Source: Nonomuraea guangzhouensis (lineage in GTDB: Bacteria; Actinomycetota; Actinomycetes; Streptosporangiales; Streptosporangiaceae). From it: a stretch of 64,000 nucleotides of DNA. Shown here one piece after another: positions 53,806 to 61,717 of the stretch (positions within the stretch are counted from its first letter, which is position 1; the number at the start of each line of letters is the position of its first letter). A program made the translations under genes and the position numbers. Location of the stretch: assembly GCF_019396345.1 (NCBI RefSeq), contig NZ_JAHKRM010000006.1, positions 62,001 through 126,000 of the forward strand, in the 5' to 3' direction. Below the pieces are notes generated by a model, which saw only the letters and a program-made list of their open reading frames with translations, had not been told where the DNA came from and did not search any database.

Positions 53806-54129
53806 ATGAACGGAGCCTTTGGCGAGGTCGAGATCCTGTGGGCTGAGCACCGAAAGGTTCCGTTCCCCAGTCTCCAGGATGGGGACCTGTTCGGAGACCT
53901 TGTGGTGGCGGACATGGGCATCGCAGGGATCGTGGACTCTTATGTCAAGCAGCAAGGTGGCCCTATCAGCCCGCATCGGCGAAGCCGGCTCAGCAGCAGT
54001 GTTCACGATGTCCGCGCGATCAGGCGGCGGATTCGCACCGTCGAAGGACGCGCCTACGTCGATCGCCTGCTCCGCATGGCCGACCTGCTACTCGGCAGCG
54101 CATCACCAGAGGATGGGCACGGTCGGTAA
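53806..54129 (+). CDS. Hypothetical protein downstream of the vapBC-like pair
   Basis: A 107-residue protein from ATG 53806 (MNGAFGEVEILWAEHRKVPF). Predicted mixed fold: FPSLQDGDLFGDLVVADMGI, then helix VHDVRAIRRRIRTVEGRAYV and DRLLRMADLLLGSASP. It follows the toxin by 29 bases. Similar small proteins of unknown function occur by themselves in actinomycetes. No family recognised. Confidence 0.55.
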   Translation: MNGAFGEVEILWAEHRKVPFPSLQDGDLFGDLVVADMGIAGIVDSYVKQQGGPISPHRRSRLSSSVHDVRAIRRRIRTVEGRAYVDRLLRMADLLLGSASPEDGHGR

Positions 54130-54189
54130 TCAGAGCGACAAACGGCTGATCGGTTGTCTATCGATCTGGCTATCCGCGCGATGACGCAA

Positions 54190-54396
54190 CTATCCACCGG
54201 CTGTAGCTCTCTGCGACTTCTGGAGTCTGATCTCGGCGTGTAGATTCCCGGCCAGTTCCTCCAAGGTCTCTCCGCAACGCATGTTGGAGAGACCGCTGTT
54301 CTTGGGTACGAAGTTGGCTCGGATGGCGACCCAGCCACCAGCCATGTCGATGATGTGCCAGCCAGGGAAACTGCTGAGCACCTGCTGCAAGGTCAC
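54190..54396 (-). CDS. Small hypothetical protein (68 residues)
   Basis: GTG 54396 overlaps the stop of the next upstream gene (GTGA). The product reads TLQQVLSSFPGWHIIDMAGG, WVAIRANFVPKN, SNMRCGETLEELAGNLHAEI. A strand-rich start is followed by one helix. It belongs with the 54393-54713 gene as a coupled pair that is divergent from the XRE regulator. Confidence 0.6.
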   Translation of the reverse strand: MTLQQVLSSFPGWHIIDMAGGWVAIRANFVPKNSGLSNMRCGETLEELAGNLHAEIRLQKSQRATAGG

Positions 54397-54713
54397 GGGC
54401 GCAGCTGCGCGTTGGTGATCAGCGACGAGAGTGGATGCGCCATGCGTAGGTGTGCGTAGCGAAGAGCAACCCGGTGCGCGGTGCGGGCCGGCTCGGTGGA
54501 GGAGTGCCATGCGTAGATCGCCCGCTGTCTGTGGGGGTTCCAGCCTGTGCGCCACCAGTACATCCCCTCCTCACACCACACGATCAGGCCGATCCAGACC
54601 GACACCATGGGCATGCCGTAGTCGTGATGGACATCGGTAGTGATTCCATGAGCTGCTAGAGCAGCGGCCAGCCGTTGTGCGTCGGCGACGGCTTGAGATG
54701 GAAGTGCGCTCAT
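54393..54713 (-). CDS. Small hypothetical protein (106 residues)
   Basis: Starts at ATG 54713 (SALPSQAVADAQRLAAALAA, HGITTDVHHDYGMPMVSVWI, GLIVWCEEGMYWWRTGW). The mix of amphipathic helix and Trp-rich strands suggests a small globular protein. Genes like it often lie opposite XRE-type regulators in actinomycetes, as here (115 bases from the regulator start). Function unknown. Confidence 0.6.
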   Translation of the reverse strand: MSALPSQAVADAQRLAAALAAHGITTDVHHDYGMPMVSVWIGLIVWCEEGMYWWRTGWNPHRQRAIYAWHSSTEPARTAHRVALRYAHLRMAHPLSSLITNAQLRP

Positions 54714-54827
54714 GTACAGAGCGTCACTGCAACGAAACTGCAGGTGAACGGCATAGTGCTGCTGGTGGTACGCCTATTCTCGTCGCGAATATCGGTACGG
54801 TCGGGGTTGGCGACCTAACCTAGCGTT

Positions 54828-56069
54828 GTGACCCAGATACCGCCGCAGTTCTGGTCCGGGCCAGTCGTTGCCGCCGCTCTCGCCGAGTGCGATCTACCAA
54901 CCATCCTCGAAGGGGTACGGCAGGCACACGGATGGACGCAGGCCCAGCTTGCTGAGGCGGTCGGCTACTCCCAGAGCTGGGTGTCCAAGGTGCTTCGTGG
55001 CCGTCAGCCACTCACCGTGGATCAGGTTCGGGAGATATCCATCCGGATCGGAGTGCCGCTTCACTTGCTCCGGTTCGGAGCCCGAGGGGATGACGATCCG
55101 ACGAAGCGCAGAGATTTCGGCAAGGCGGTGGCGCTGACCGCTCTCGCGGGCGTGGCCATGCCCAAACGCCCGGACGTGGACGAGACCACGGCCGCCACGC
55201 ATACCAGCATCACCGGTGCCCAGCGCCGCTTGGAGGCCATCACGCCTGCACGCGAACTCGCTCGGCCAGCCGTGGCCCAGGTCGATTTCGCGAACCGCGT
55301 CCTCGGCCGCGCATCGCGATCTCCGCACGCTGATGAGATCAGGGCTGGTCTGAGTGAGGCGGCAGGCTTCGCGGCCTGGGTACACGCCGACATGCAGGAC
55401 ACCGGTTCGGCGCGCTTCTACTACCGTCGTGCGATCGACAGCGCACGGCAGGCCGACAATGCGCTGCTGGCGGCGTACATGATCGGCAGTCTGGCCGCGT
55501 TCCAGATCGATGCTGACGATCCGCTGACTGGACTGAACCTTCTGGCGAGGGCGCGGCGGGAGATCGGTGAGCGGCCCCCGGCCACTGCTCATGCGTGGCT
55601 GTTGAGCATCGAAGCGCTCGGCCAGGCGACCGTACGAGACGAGACTGCAGCGCTTCAGGCGTTGAGGATGGCCGATTCGGCGGTACGGGCCAGTGAGCGG
55701 GCCGCCGCGCCGCCCTGGCCATGGGTGTTCCCTTTCGATCATGCGAAACTGGCGGGTTATCGCGCCCTGGTGATGGTACGGCTCAAGCGGCCGGGCGAAG
55801 CCGTCGCCGCCTTCAACGAGTCGCTCTTGTCGGCCCAACCCGGTCCGAAGCAGCGGGGCGTGCTCATGACCGAGGTAGCGGCCGCCGAGGCCATGTCGGG
55901 GCACTATGACGAGGCGCTGTATCTGGCGTCGAACGCCCTCACGGTGGGGACGACGTGTGGCTCCGAGCGTGTCCTGCACCGGGTCAAGACCTTCCGCCGA
56001 ACGTATGGCGGCCCGCCGTCCAAGGCCCTGCGATCGTTCGACGAACGGCTTCACGCAACTCTGCTCTAG
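54828..56069 (+). CDS. XRE-family regulator with TPR-like C-terminal domain
   Basis: A 413-residue protein from GTG 54828. The helix-turn-helix spans about 28-82 (LEGVRQAHGWTQAQLAEAVG, YSQSWVSKVLRGRQPLTVDQ, VREISIRIGVPLHLL). The rest is helical repeat: GSARFYYRRAIDSARQADNA, LLAAYMIGSLAAFQIDADD, LVMVRLKRPGEAVAAFNESL and SGHYDEALYLASNALTVG, in line with tetratricopeptide-type sensor domains. This architecture is common in actinomycetes. The next gene, SLOG-like, begins 7 bases after the stop and is probably cotranscribed. Confidence 0.83.
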   Translation: MTQIPPQFWSGPVVAAALAECDLPTILEGVRQAHGWTQAQLAEAVGYSQSWVSKVLRGRQPLTVDQVREISIRIGVPLHLLRFGARGDDDPTKRRDFGKAVALTALAGVAMPKRPDVDETTAATHTSITGAQRRLEAITPARELARPAVAQVDFANRVLGRASRSPHADEIRAGLSEAAGFAAWVHADMQDTGSARFYYRRAIDSARQADNALLAAYMIGSLAAFQIDADDPLTGLNLLARARREIGERPPATAHAWLLSIEALGQATVRDETAALQALRMADSAVRASERAAAPPWPWVFPFDHAKLAGYRALVMVRLKRPGEAVAAFNESLLSAQPGPKQRGVLMTEVAAAEAMSGHYDEALYLASNALTVGTTCGSERVLHRVKTFRRTYGGPPSKALRSFDERLHATLL

Positions 56070-56076
56070 GGGGATC

Positions 56077-56553
56077 ATGGTCCGCATCGCCGTCTCTGGC
56101 CATCGGGGTCTGCCGGAAGAGACTGCCGTTCTGATCGATCGGGCAATACGTGAGGCGCTCGCTGAGTACCTCCCCGCAATCAGCGGGTTGTCCTGTCTGG
56201 CGGATGGAGCCGATCAGATCTTCGCCCGCGGAGTGCTCGACCTTGGTGGAGTGCTGGAGGCCGTGATTCCGGCCAAGGAATACCGAGACGGACTGCCGAG
56301 CGATTGCCATGCGGCTTACGACGAGTTGTTGGGCCGGGCTTCCCGGACGCTCAGGCTGGACTTCGTGGAGTCAACTTCGGAGTCGCACATGACGGCCAGC
56401 GCACGCATGCTTGCCGACGCCGATGTTCTGTTCGCCGTCTGGGACGGACACCCTGCCCGAGGCTATGGCGGCACTGCCGACGTGGTGGCCGAGGCCCGGC
56501 GGCGAGAGGTGCCCGTCCGGGTGATCTGGCCCGTGGGAGCCCGGCGAGACTAG
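56077..56553 (+). CDS. SLOG/DprA-like nucleotide-binding domain protein (putative)
   Basis: A 158-residue Rossmann-like protein from ATG 56077. It begins RIAVSGHRGLPEETAVLIDR, then LSCLADGADQIFARGVLDLG, VLEAVIPAKEYRDGLP and DADVLFAVWDGHPARGYGGT, ADVVAEARRREVPVRVIWPV. The GHRG and D-G-x-x-A-R-G-Y-G-G-T patterns are those of the SLOG superfamily (LOG, DprA and TIR-linked sensors), which bind nucleotide-derived ligands. Pairing with an XRE-TPR protein is suggestive of a sensor; ligand unknown. Confidence 0.7.
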   Translation: MVRIAVSGHRGLPEETAVLIDRAIREALAEYLPAISGLSCLADGADQIFARGVLDLGGVLEAVIPAKEYRDGLPSDCHAAYDELLGRASRTLRLDFVESTSESHMTASARMLADADVLFAVWDGHPARGYGGTADVVAEARRREVPVRVIWPVGARRD

Positions 56554-56621
56554 GAACAGCTTGGCGGTAGAAGCCACCACATACCCGCCGATCACGACCT
56601 GTGACCTGTTCGGTGTCGCTG

Positions 56622-58013
56622 TCATCTCCCTGAGGTGATCGCCGGCTCCCGGCGCTCCTGCTGCGCGGGCGCCAGCTGTTCGTGGAATCCGCCGTCGGGG
56701 GACCGCGTGATGATCCCGGTCTCCACACCGTGCTCGGCCACGTGGTGATCCGTCTGCTGAAGTGCGAGGCAGATCCACCGGGTGATGACGAAGGCGATGA
56801 CGGGGCCGATGACCACGGCGAACCTGAAGAAGATCGTCACAGCCTCGACGTTCATCTGGAACTGGTGGGCGATCTGGTCGTTGGCCGCGGCTGCCCACAG
56901 CAGGCCGTAGAACGTGACGCCGGCGACCGCGATGGCCGTCTTCACCGGCGTCTCACGTGGGCGATCGAGCAGGTCATGCGCGAATGTCTCGCGGGCCATG
57001 CGGCTCGTGGTCTTGGGCCGGCCCAGCGCGTCACGGCGGCCGTGTCGCGAGACGAGGAAGCGCTCGGCCATCGGGTAGGCGGCCAGGGCGGTGAAGAAGG
57101 CCCCGGGTATCACCAGCGTGGGGACGAGGACCGCGAGGCTGAGCGTGTAGTCCCCGACGGTGAGCTCCCACCCGGGCATGATCCGGAGGGCGCCGTCGAG
57201 GAACCCCATGTACCAGTCGGGAACCGAGCCCGCCGAGATCTGCGTCGGCTTGGCAGGGCCGTACAGCCATATAGGGGCGATCTGGAAGCCGAACCCGAGA
57301 ATGATCAGCATGCCGATCGTCGCGAGCGCCATCATCGGGCGTGCGCTCCGCCGCGCCGGCAGCGAGGCGATGAATCGGGAGTGGCCGTGCCGCCGCACCA
57401 GCAGGGTGCGGGCGATCAGCAGCGCGGCCATGACGACCGCGACCAGCAGGTGTCCCCCGTACATGACCGGAATGACCCTGTCACCGGGAAAGCCCGGGCC
57501 GAACAGCAGCGACAGCGCCCAGGTCCCCACCACGGGGATGGACTGCACCACCGACGTGATCAGCCACAGGCTGCCACCCGACAGCATGTCGTCAGGCAGG
57601 GCGTTGCCGGTCTCGCCCGCGGCCATGCCCAGCGCCAGCAGCGTCACCCAGATCAGCCACTGCCCGGTGCGCGGGCGACGGAACGCGCCGGTGAGGAACA
57701 TGCGCAGCAGCTGCACCACGACGGCCGCCACGAAGACGAGCGCCGCCCAGTGGTGGACCTGGCGGATGAACAGGCCGCCGCGCACCTCCAGGCTCAGACG
57801 CATGGTCGAGTCGAAGGCCTTGCTGACGAAGAGTCCGCGCAGCGGGCCGTACGAGCCGTCATAGGTCACCTGGGACATGCTGGGGTCGTAGAACACCATC
57901 AGCACCGCCCCGGTCGCCGCCAGAACGACGAACGACCAGACGGCGATTTCCGCGAACATGAACGACCAGTGCGAGAACTGAAACGAGCGGTTCTTGGCCA
58001 ATAGCGAACGCAT
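56622..58013 (-). CDS. Orphan cytochrome b subunit (QcrB-like) lacking both haem bH ligands
   Basis: A 463-residue membrane protein of the actinobacterial cytochrome bc1 cytochrome b family (FDSTMRLSLEVRGGLFIRQV, HHWAALVF, TGAFRRPR, DDMLSGGSLWLI, PDWYMGFLDGALRIMPGWEL). The first histidine of each haem pair is kept (His87 in RQVHHWA, His188 in YGGHLL). The partner residues expected 13 later are Gln101 and Arg202 (or Thr203), not His. Those partners are the two axial ligands of haem bH, so only haem bL should be bound. The Rieske and cytochrome c genes are absent nearby. It is either a divergent paralogue with a new role or a decaying copy. The reading frame itself is intact. Confidence 0.85.
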   Translation of the reverse strand: MRSLLAKNRSFQFSHWSFMFAEIAVWSFVVLAATGAVLMVFYDPSMSQVTYDGSYGPLRGLFVSKAFDSTMRLSLEVRGGLFIRQVHHWAALVFVAAVVVQLLRMFLTGAFRRPRTGQWLIWVTLLALGMAAGETGNALPDDMLSGGSLWLITSVVQSIPVVGTWALSLLFGPGFPGDRVIPVMYGGHLLVAVVMAALLIARTLLVRRHGHSRFIASLPARRSARPMMALATIGMLIILGFGFQIAPIWLYGPAKPTQISAGSVPDWYMGFLDGALRIMPGWELTVGDYTLSLAVLVPTLVIPGAFFTALAAYPMAERFLVSRHGRRDALGRPKTTSRMARETFAHDLLDRPRETPVKTAIAVAGVTFYGLLWAAAANDQIAHQFQMNVEAVTIFFRFAVVIGPVIAFVITRWICLALQQTDHHVAEHGVETGIITRSPDGGFHEQLAPAQQERREPAITSGR

Positions 58014-58131
58014 TCGGGCCCCCTAACCTTGCCTACTCATATGACGGAATAGGGCCCGGGAGTGTGACGCCCATGAGGCGGCGGTGATGGTGATTCGCGT
58101 CACGGCGGAGAGCGGCGGCGACGGCGCAGGT

Positions 58132-58157
58132 GCCGGAGCCGGAGCCGGAGCCGGAGC
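58132..58157. repeat. Hexanucleotide repeat (GCCGGA)n
   Basis: Four full tandem copies of GCCGGA with a partial fifth, immediately after the alpha/beta hydrolase stop and before the qcrB-like gene. On the plus strand it could extend a Gly-Ala run in a very short frame (58087-58164), which I do not accept as a gene. Prone to slippage. Confidence 0.7.
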
Positions 58158-58160
58158 ACG

Positions 58161-59039
58161 CTAGCCGGCCGTGTGAGCGAGGATCACCGTGGCGAGCCGC
58201 TCGTGCACCGGGGGAGGCAGCATGTGCCCCATTCCCTCGATCATCAGCAGCTCGGCCCCAGGGATCCGCTCGGCGATGAGCGCACCGTGACCCGGCTTGG
58301 CCGGCTCATGAGTGCCCTCGACAACCAGGGTGGGCGCCTTCACCAGATGGAGGCTGTCCACCGGCTCGAATCTCGGCTCGGCGCCGTGCGCGAGCCGGTG
58401 GTTGGCGGCTGACGCCAGGTTCGTGGCGCGCTCGTAGATCCGTTCTTGCAGGCGCCGCTCGGCGTCCTCGTCGAACGGCATTCCCTGGCCGTGCAAGAGC
58501 CTGGCTTCCGCGATGAGCCGATCCATCTGCTCGTTGCGGTCCTTGGCCGGTTGCGCCGCGATGGCCTGCTGGAAGAAGGCGATGAACTCCTTGGTGGGCG
58601 GCGGCAGGCTGCCCTCCGGCTGGGGCTGTCCCATGAGGGCCCGCATGACCACTTCGCCCTCGAACCCGCCGAGCGGCGATGCGCCGATCACCGTCAGCGT
58701 CCTGACCCGCTCGGGGTGCTCGACAGCGACCCACTGAGCCAGCAGCCCGCCGGCCGAGTGGCCGACCAGGTGAGCGCTCTCCAGCCCGTGGGCGTCCATG
58801 ATCCGGAGGACGTCGTTCTTGATGTCCCTCCAGGTGTACGGCGACGCCTCGAAGTCGATGTTGGCCGAGCGCCCGGTGTCGCGGTGGTCGTAGCGGATGA
58901 CCCGCCGGCCTCCGGCAGCCAGCCTGCCGACGAACTCATCGGGCCACAGGATGCCCTGCGACATGGACCCCATGATCAGCAGGATCGGCTCGTCGGTCGT
59001 GTTGCCGAACTCTTCGCTCCACAGCTCAATGTTTTGCAT
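58161..59039 (-). CDS. Alpha/beta hydrolase
   Basis: A 292-residue cytosolic enzyme. The oxyanion region is PILLIMGSMSQGILWPDEF, then VIRYDHRDTGRS. The nucleophile elbow is SAHLVGHSAGGLLAQWVAVE (Ser in GHSAGG). The acid is in PTLVVEGTHEPAKPGH region, and the His in MIEGMGHMLPPPVHERL. It resembles haloperoxidase or esterase relatives; the substrate is not known. It starts 2 bases after the stop of the LAL regulator and is the last gene of a three-gene minus-strand operon. Confidence 0.9.
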   Translation of the reverse strand: MQNIELWSEEFGNTTDEPILLIMGSMSQGILWPDEFVGRLAAGGRRVIRYDHRDTGRSANIDFEASPYTWRDIKNDVLRIMDAHGLESAHLVGHSAGGLLAQWVAVEHPERVRTLTVIGASPLGGFEGEVVMRALMGQPQPEGSLPPPTKEFIAFFQQAIAAQPAKDRNEQMDRLIAEARLLHGQGMPFDEDAERRLQERIYERATNLASAANHRLAHGAEPRFEPVDSLHLVKAPTLVVEGTHEPAKPGHGALIAERIPGAELLMIEGMGHMLPPPVHERLATVILAHTAG

Positions 59040-59041
59040 GG

Positions 59042-61705
59042 TCAGAGCTTGTCGTCTCCGGCTACTGGTGCCATCCGTAGAACTACTAGCCGCGCGAGCT
59101 CAGTACGTGAGGTGACGCCGACCTTGGGATAGATCTTGTAGAGGTGGTACTCGATCGTCCTGGGGCTGAGGAACAGCTTGGCTGCCACCTCCTTGCTGGA
59201 CGCACCCTGCGCGACCAGCCTGGCGATACGCAGTTCCTGCGGGGTGAGCATCGCGAGGCCGTCGGGCTCGGCCCTGGTCGTGCTTTCGCCGGCCGCCCGT
59301 AGTTCTTCGTGCGCGCGCTTGGCCCACGGCTCGGCTCCCGCGCGTTCGAAGGTCTCCATCGCCGCCCGCAGGTGTGGCCTGGCCTCGCCTGGCCTGTGTG
59401 TACGGCGCAGGCGTTCGCCGTGCAGCAACGCCGTCCTGGCCCGCTCGAACGCCTCGGTGTGCAGCTCCAGCGCCTCATCGAAGCCGCCGTCGTCGACCAG
59501 CGCCCGGCAACGGGCCAGCAGCGCCTGCGACTCGGGCGAGTGCGCGTTGGCCGCCCACCGCTCCAGCCCGGCCAGCGCCTGCCTGGCGGCCTCCCGGTCA
59601 CCCGCGCCCACCGCCGCCTCGATGCGGTCGGGGGTCGAACGCCAGGTCACGGTCGGATGCCCTTCGCCCGGTCCCTTCTGCGCGACCGACGACAATCTGG
59701 CGTGCGCCGCGTCGAAGCGGCCGAGCCCCAGGTCAAGCATGGCCAGCGCGTACTGCGCAACACCGACGCGCAGCCCGAGCCGGTGCGGAATCGCGATCGC
59801 GAGGGCCCGGTCGGCGTACGTCCTGCAGGCCGCCTCGTCGCCCCGCCAGGCGGCCACGGCCGCCAGATTGGCCAGGTGGGCGGCGACGGAGTTGGTGTAT
59901 CCGGCCTCCGTGGCCAGGCCGAGTCCCTCTTCCGCGATGGCCTCGCTGACGGCGAGGTTGCCGGCGAGCCGCTCCGCCGTGGCGACGAACTCCAGCACGA
60001 TCGGCAGCTGGCCCACCATGCCGGACATCCTGGCCAGCCTGCCCGCCCTGATGGTGTAGGCGGTGGCAGCGTCCGCCTCGCCCAGGTACGCCGCGGCGGC
60101 CGACGCCCACATGTAGCCGGCGGCGTCGGTCAGCGTGTCCGTGCGCCGCAGCGCCCAGCGCAGCGCCATGGCTCCGCCCCGCCTGTCGCCGTTGAGCGTC
60201 GTGCCGATGCCGACAAGCACCTCGCGCATGAACGACTCGGGAAACTCCTGGGCTCGGCGCCCGACCTCGACGATCGCCTCGGTGTCGCCGACATTGGACG
60301 CCGCCTCGGCCGCGTCGGCGAGCACCTCCAGGCTGCTGCCGGCCATGAAGATCCGCAGCGCTTCGCCGGCATCGCCGGTGTGCAGCTCGAACCGGCCTCT
60401 GAGCTGGTCGAGCTGGGGATCGGGCCGCAGTTCTCGCGCCTGAGCCAGGCAGCTCTCCGCCAGCCCGGGACGGCCGCCGAGCCAGGCGGAGGTGGCGGCG
60501 TCCTTGAGCCGCTCGGCCCGCCTGTCCGTGTCCGGCGTGAGCTGCGCCGCCCTGACCAAGGCCGTCGCCGCGTCGGCGTAACCACCGCGCTCGCGTGACC
60601 TGCGCGCGGTGGTGGCCAGCTCGTACGCCACGCGCTCGTCCGCGCCAACGGTCGCGGCGGCCAGATGCCAGGCCCGGCGATCGCCCTCGAGCGTCTCGGC
60701 CAGCGCGGCATGCACACCGCGCAGCCGTACCGAACCCGCGCTGTCGTGGACGGCCGAGCGCACCAGCGGATGTCTGAACGTGATCGTCGAGCCCTCGCCG
60801 ACCACCAGCCCAGCGGCCTCCGCCTCCACGAGCGCGGCAGGATCGACGTCCAGGATCCGCGCCGCACGCACGATCACATCGAGATCGCCGCTGCCCTCGA
60901 CGGCGGCGATCAACGCGACGAGCCTGGCGTTGTCGCTGAGCGCGGCCACCTGCTCGCCGAAGAGCAGTGCCCCGCCGGGCAGCGGATCGGGCAGGGGAGA
61001 TCGACCAGCGAGCTGCTCCGGGGTGAGCAGCCTGGCGATCTCGCCGAGCGCCAGCGGGTTACCGCCCGTCTGCTCGATGAGCGCGGACTGGACCTGCGGC
61101 GCCGCACCCCGCAGCAGGAGGCGGGCGCTGTCGGCGTCCAGGCCGTTGACGGGCAGCTCCCGCAGGCCGCGTACGCTCATCTCGCCGCGTATGGCCAGCA
61201 GCAGGCCGACCCCGTCGTTGCGCAACCGCCTGGCCGCGAACAGGAGCGCGTCAGCAGACGCCTGATCGATCCACTGGAAGTCGTCGACCAGCACCAGCAG
61301 CCCCTCGCCGGCCGCGGCCTCCGCCAGGAGCGACAACACACCGGCCGACACGAGGAAGCGGTCCGCGCTGCCCCGCGCCAGGCCGAGTGCGCCGCGCAGA
61401 GCGTCACGCTGCGGGCCTGGCAGGGTGTCGAGCAGGCCGGTCACCGGACGCAGCAACTCGTGCAGCGCGGCGTAGGCGAGCCCGGTCTCTGCCTCGATGC
61501 CGCTCGCCCGCAGTACGGGAGACGTGGATTTGGCCGCGGCCAGGTCGAGAAGGGCGGACTTGCCCACCCCTGCCGCGCCGCGCAACACCAATGCGCGGCC
61601 CTCTCCCGCTCCGACGGCTTCGATGAGGTCGTCGATGGCGGCGCTTTCGCCGACTCTGCCGTACAACACCGCCCGACTGTATGGGCTTGATCTGGGCGAT
61701 GTCAC
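59042..61705 (-). CDS. LuxR-family ATP-binding regulator (LAL type)
   Basis: An 887-residue regulator. The N-terminal ATPase has Walker A LRGAAGVGKSALLDLAAA and Walker B LLVLVDDFQWIDQ. A long helical middle (about 350-800) is TPR-like. The C-terminal LuxR helix-turn-helix is LTPQELRIARLVAQGASSKE, VAAKLFLSPRTIEYHLYKIY. LAL proteins typically switch on nearby catabolic or antibiotic genes. It lies between a serine hydrolase gene 12 bases upstream and an alpha/beta hydrolase 2 bases downstream, so all three probably form one operon. Alternative starts are within a few codons. Confidence 0.92.
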   Translation of the reverse strand: MTSPRSSPYSRAVLYGRVGESAAIDDLIEAVGAGEGRALVLRGAAGVGKSALLDLAAAKSTSPVLRASGIEAETGLAYAALHELLRPVTGLLDTLPGPQRDALRGALGLARGSADRFLVSAGVLSLLAEAAAGEGLLVLVDDFQWIDQASADALLFAARRLRNDGVGLLLAIRGEMSVRGLRELPVNGLDADSARLLLRGAAPQVQSALIEQTGGNPLALGEIARLLTPEQLAGRSPLPDPLPGGALLFGEQVAALSDNARLVALIAAVEGSGDLDVIVRAARILDVDPAALVEAEAAGLVVGEGSTITFRHPLVRSAVHDSAGSVRLRGVHAALAETLEGDRRAWHLAAATVGADERVAYELATTARRSRERGGYADAATALVRAAQLTPDTDRRAERLKDAATSAWLGGRPGLAESCLAQARELRPDPQLDQLRGRFELHTGDAGEALRIFMAGSSLEVLADAAEAASNVGDTEAIVEVGRRAQEFPESFMREVLVGIGTTLNGDRRGGAMALRWALRRTDTLTDAAGYMWASAAAAYLGEADAATAYTIRAGRLARMSGMVGQLPIVLEFVATAERLAGNLAVSEAIAEEGLGLATEAGYTNSVAAHLANLAAVAAWRGDEAACRTYADRALAIAIPHRLGLRVGVAQYALAMLDLGLGRFDAAHARLSSVAQKGPGEGHPTVTWRSTPDRIEAAVGAGDREAARQALAGLERWAANAHSPESQALLARCRALVDDGGFDEALELHTEAFERARTALLHGERLRRTHRPGEARPHLRAAMETFERAGAEPWAKRAHEELRAAGESTTRAEPDGLAMLTPQELRIARLVAQGASSKEVAAKLFLSPRTIEYHLYKIYPKVGVTSRTELARLVVLRMAPVAGDDKL

Positions 61706-61717
61706 ATTTGACCCGGT

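Noticed and set aside
58087-58164. 25-residue frame ending in a Gly-Ala run
   Set aside because: It arises from the GCCGGA hexanucleotide repeat, has no clear ribosome site and runs into the end of the hydrolase gene.
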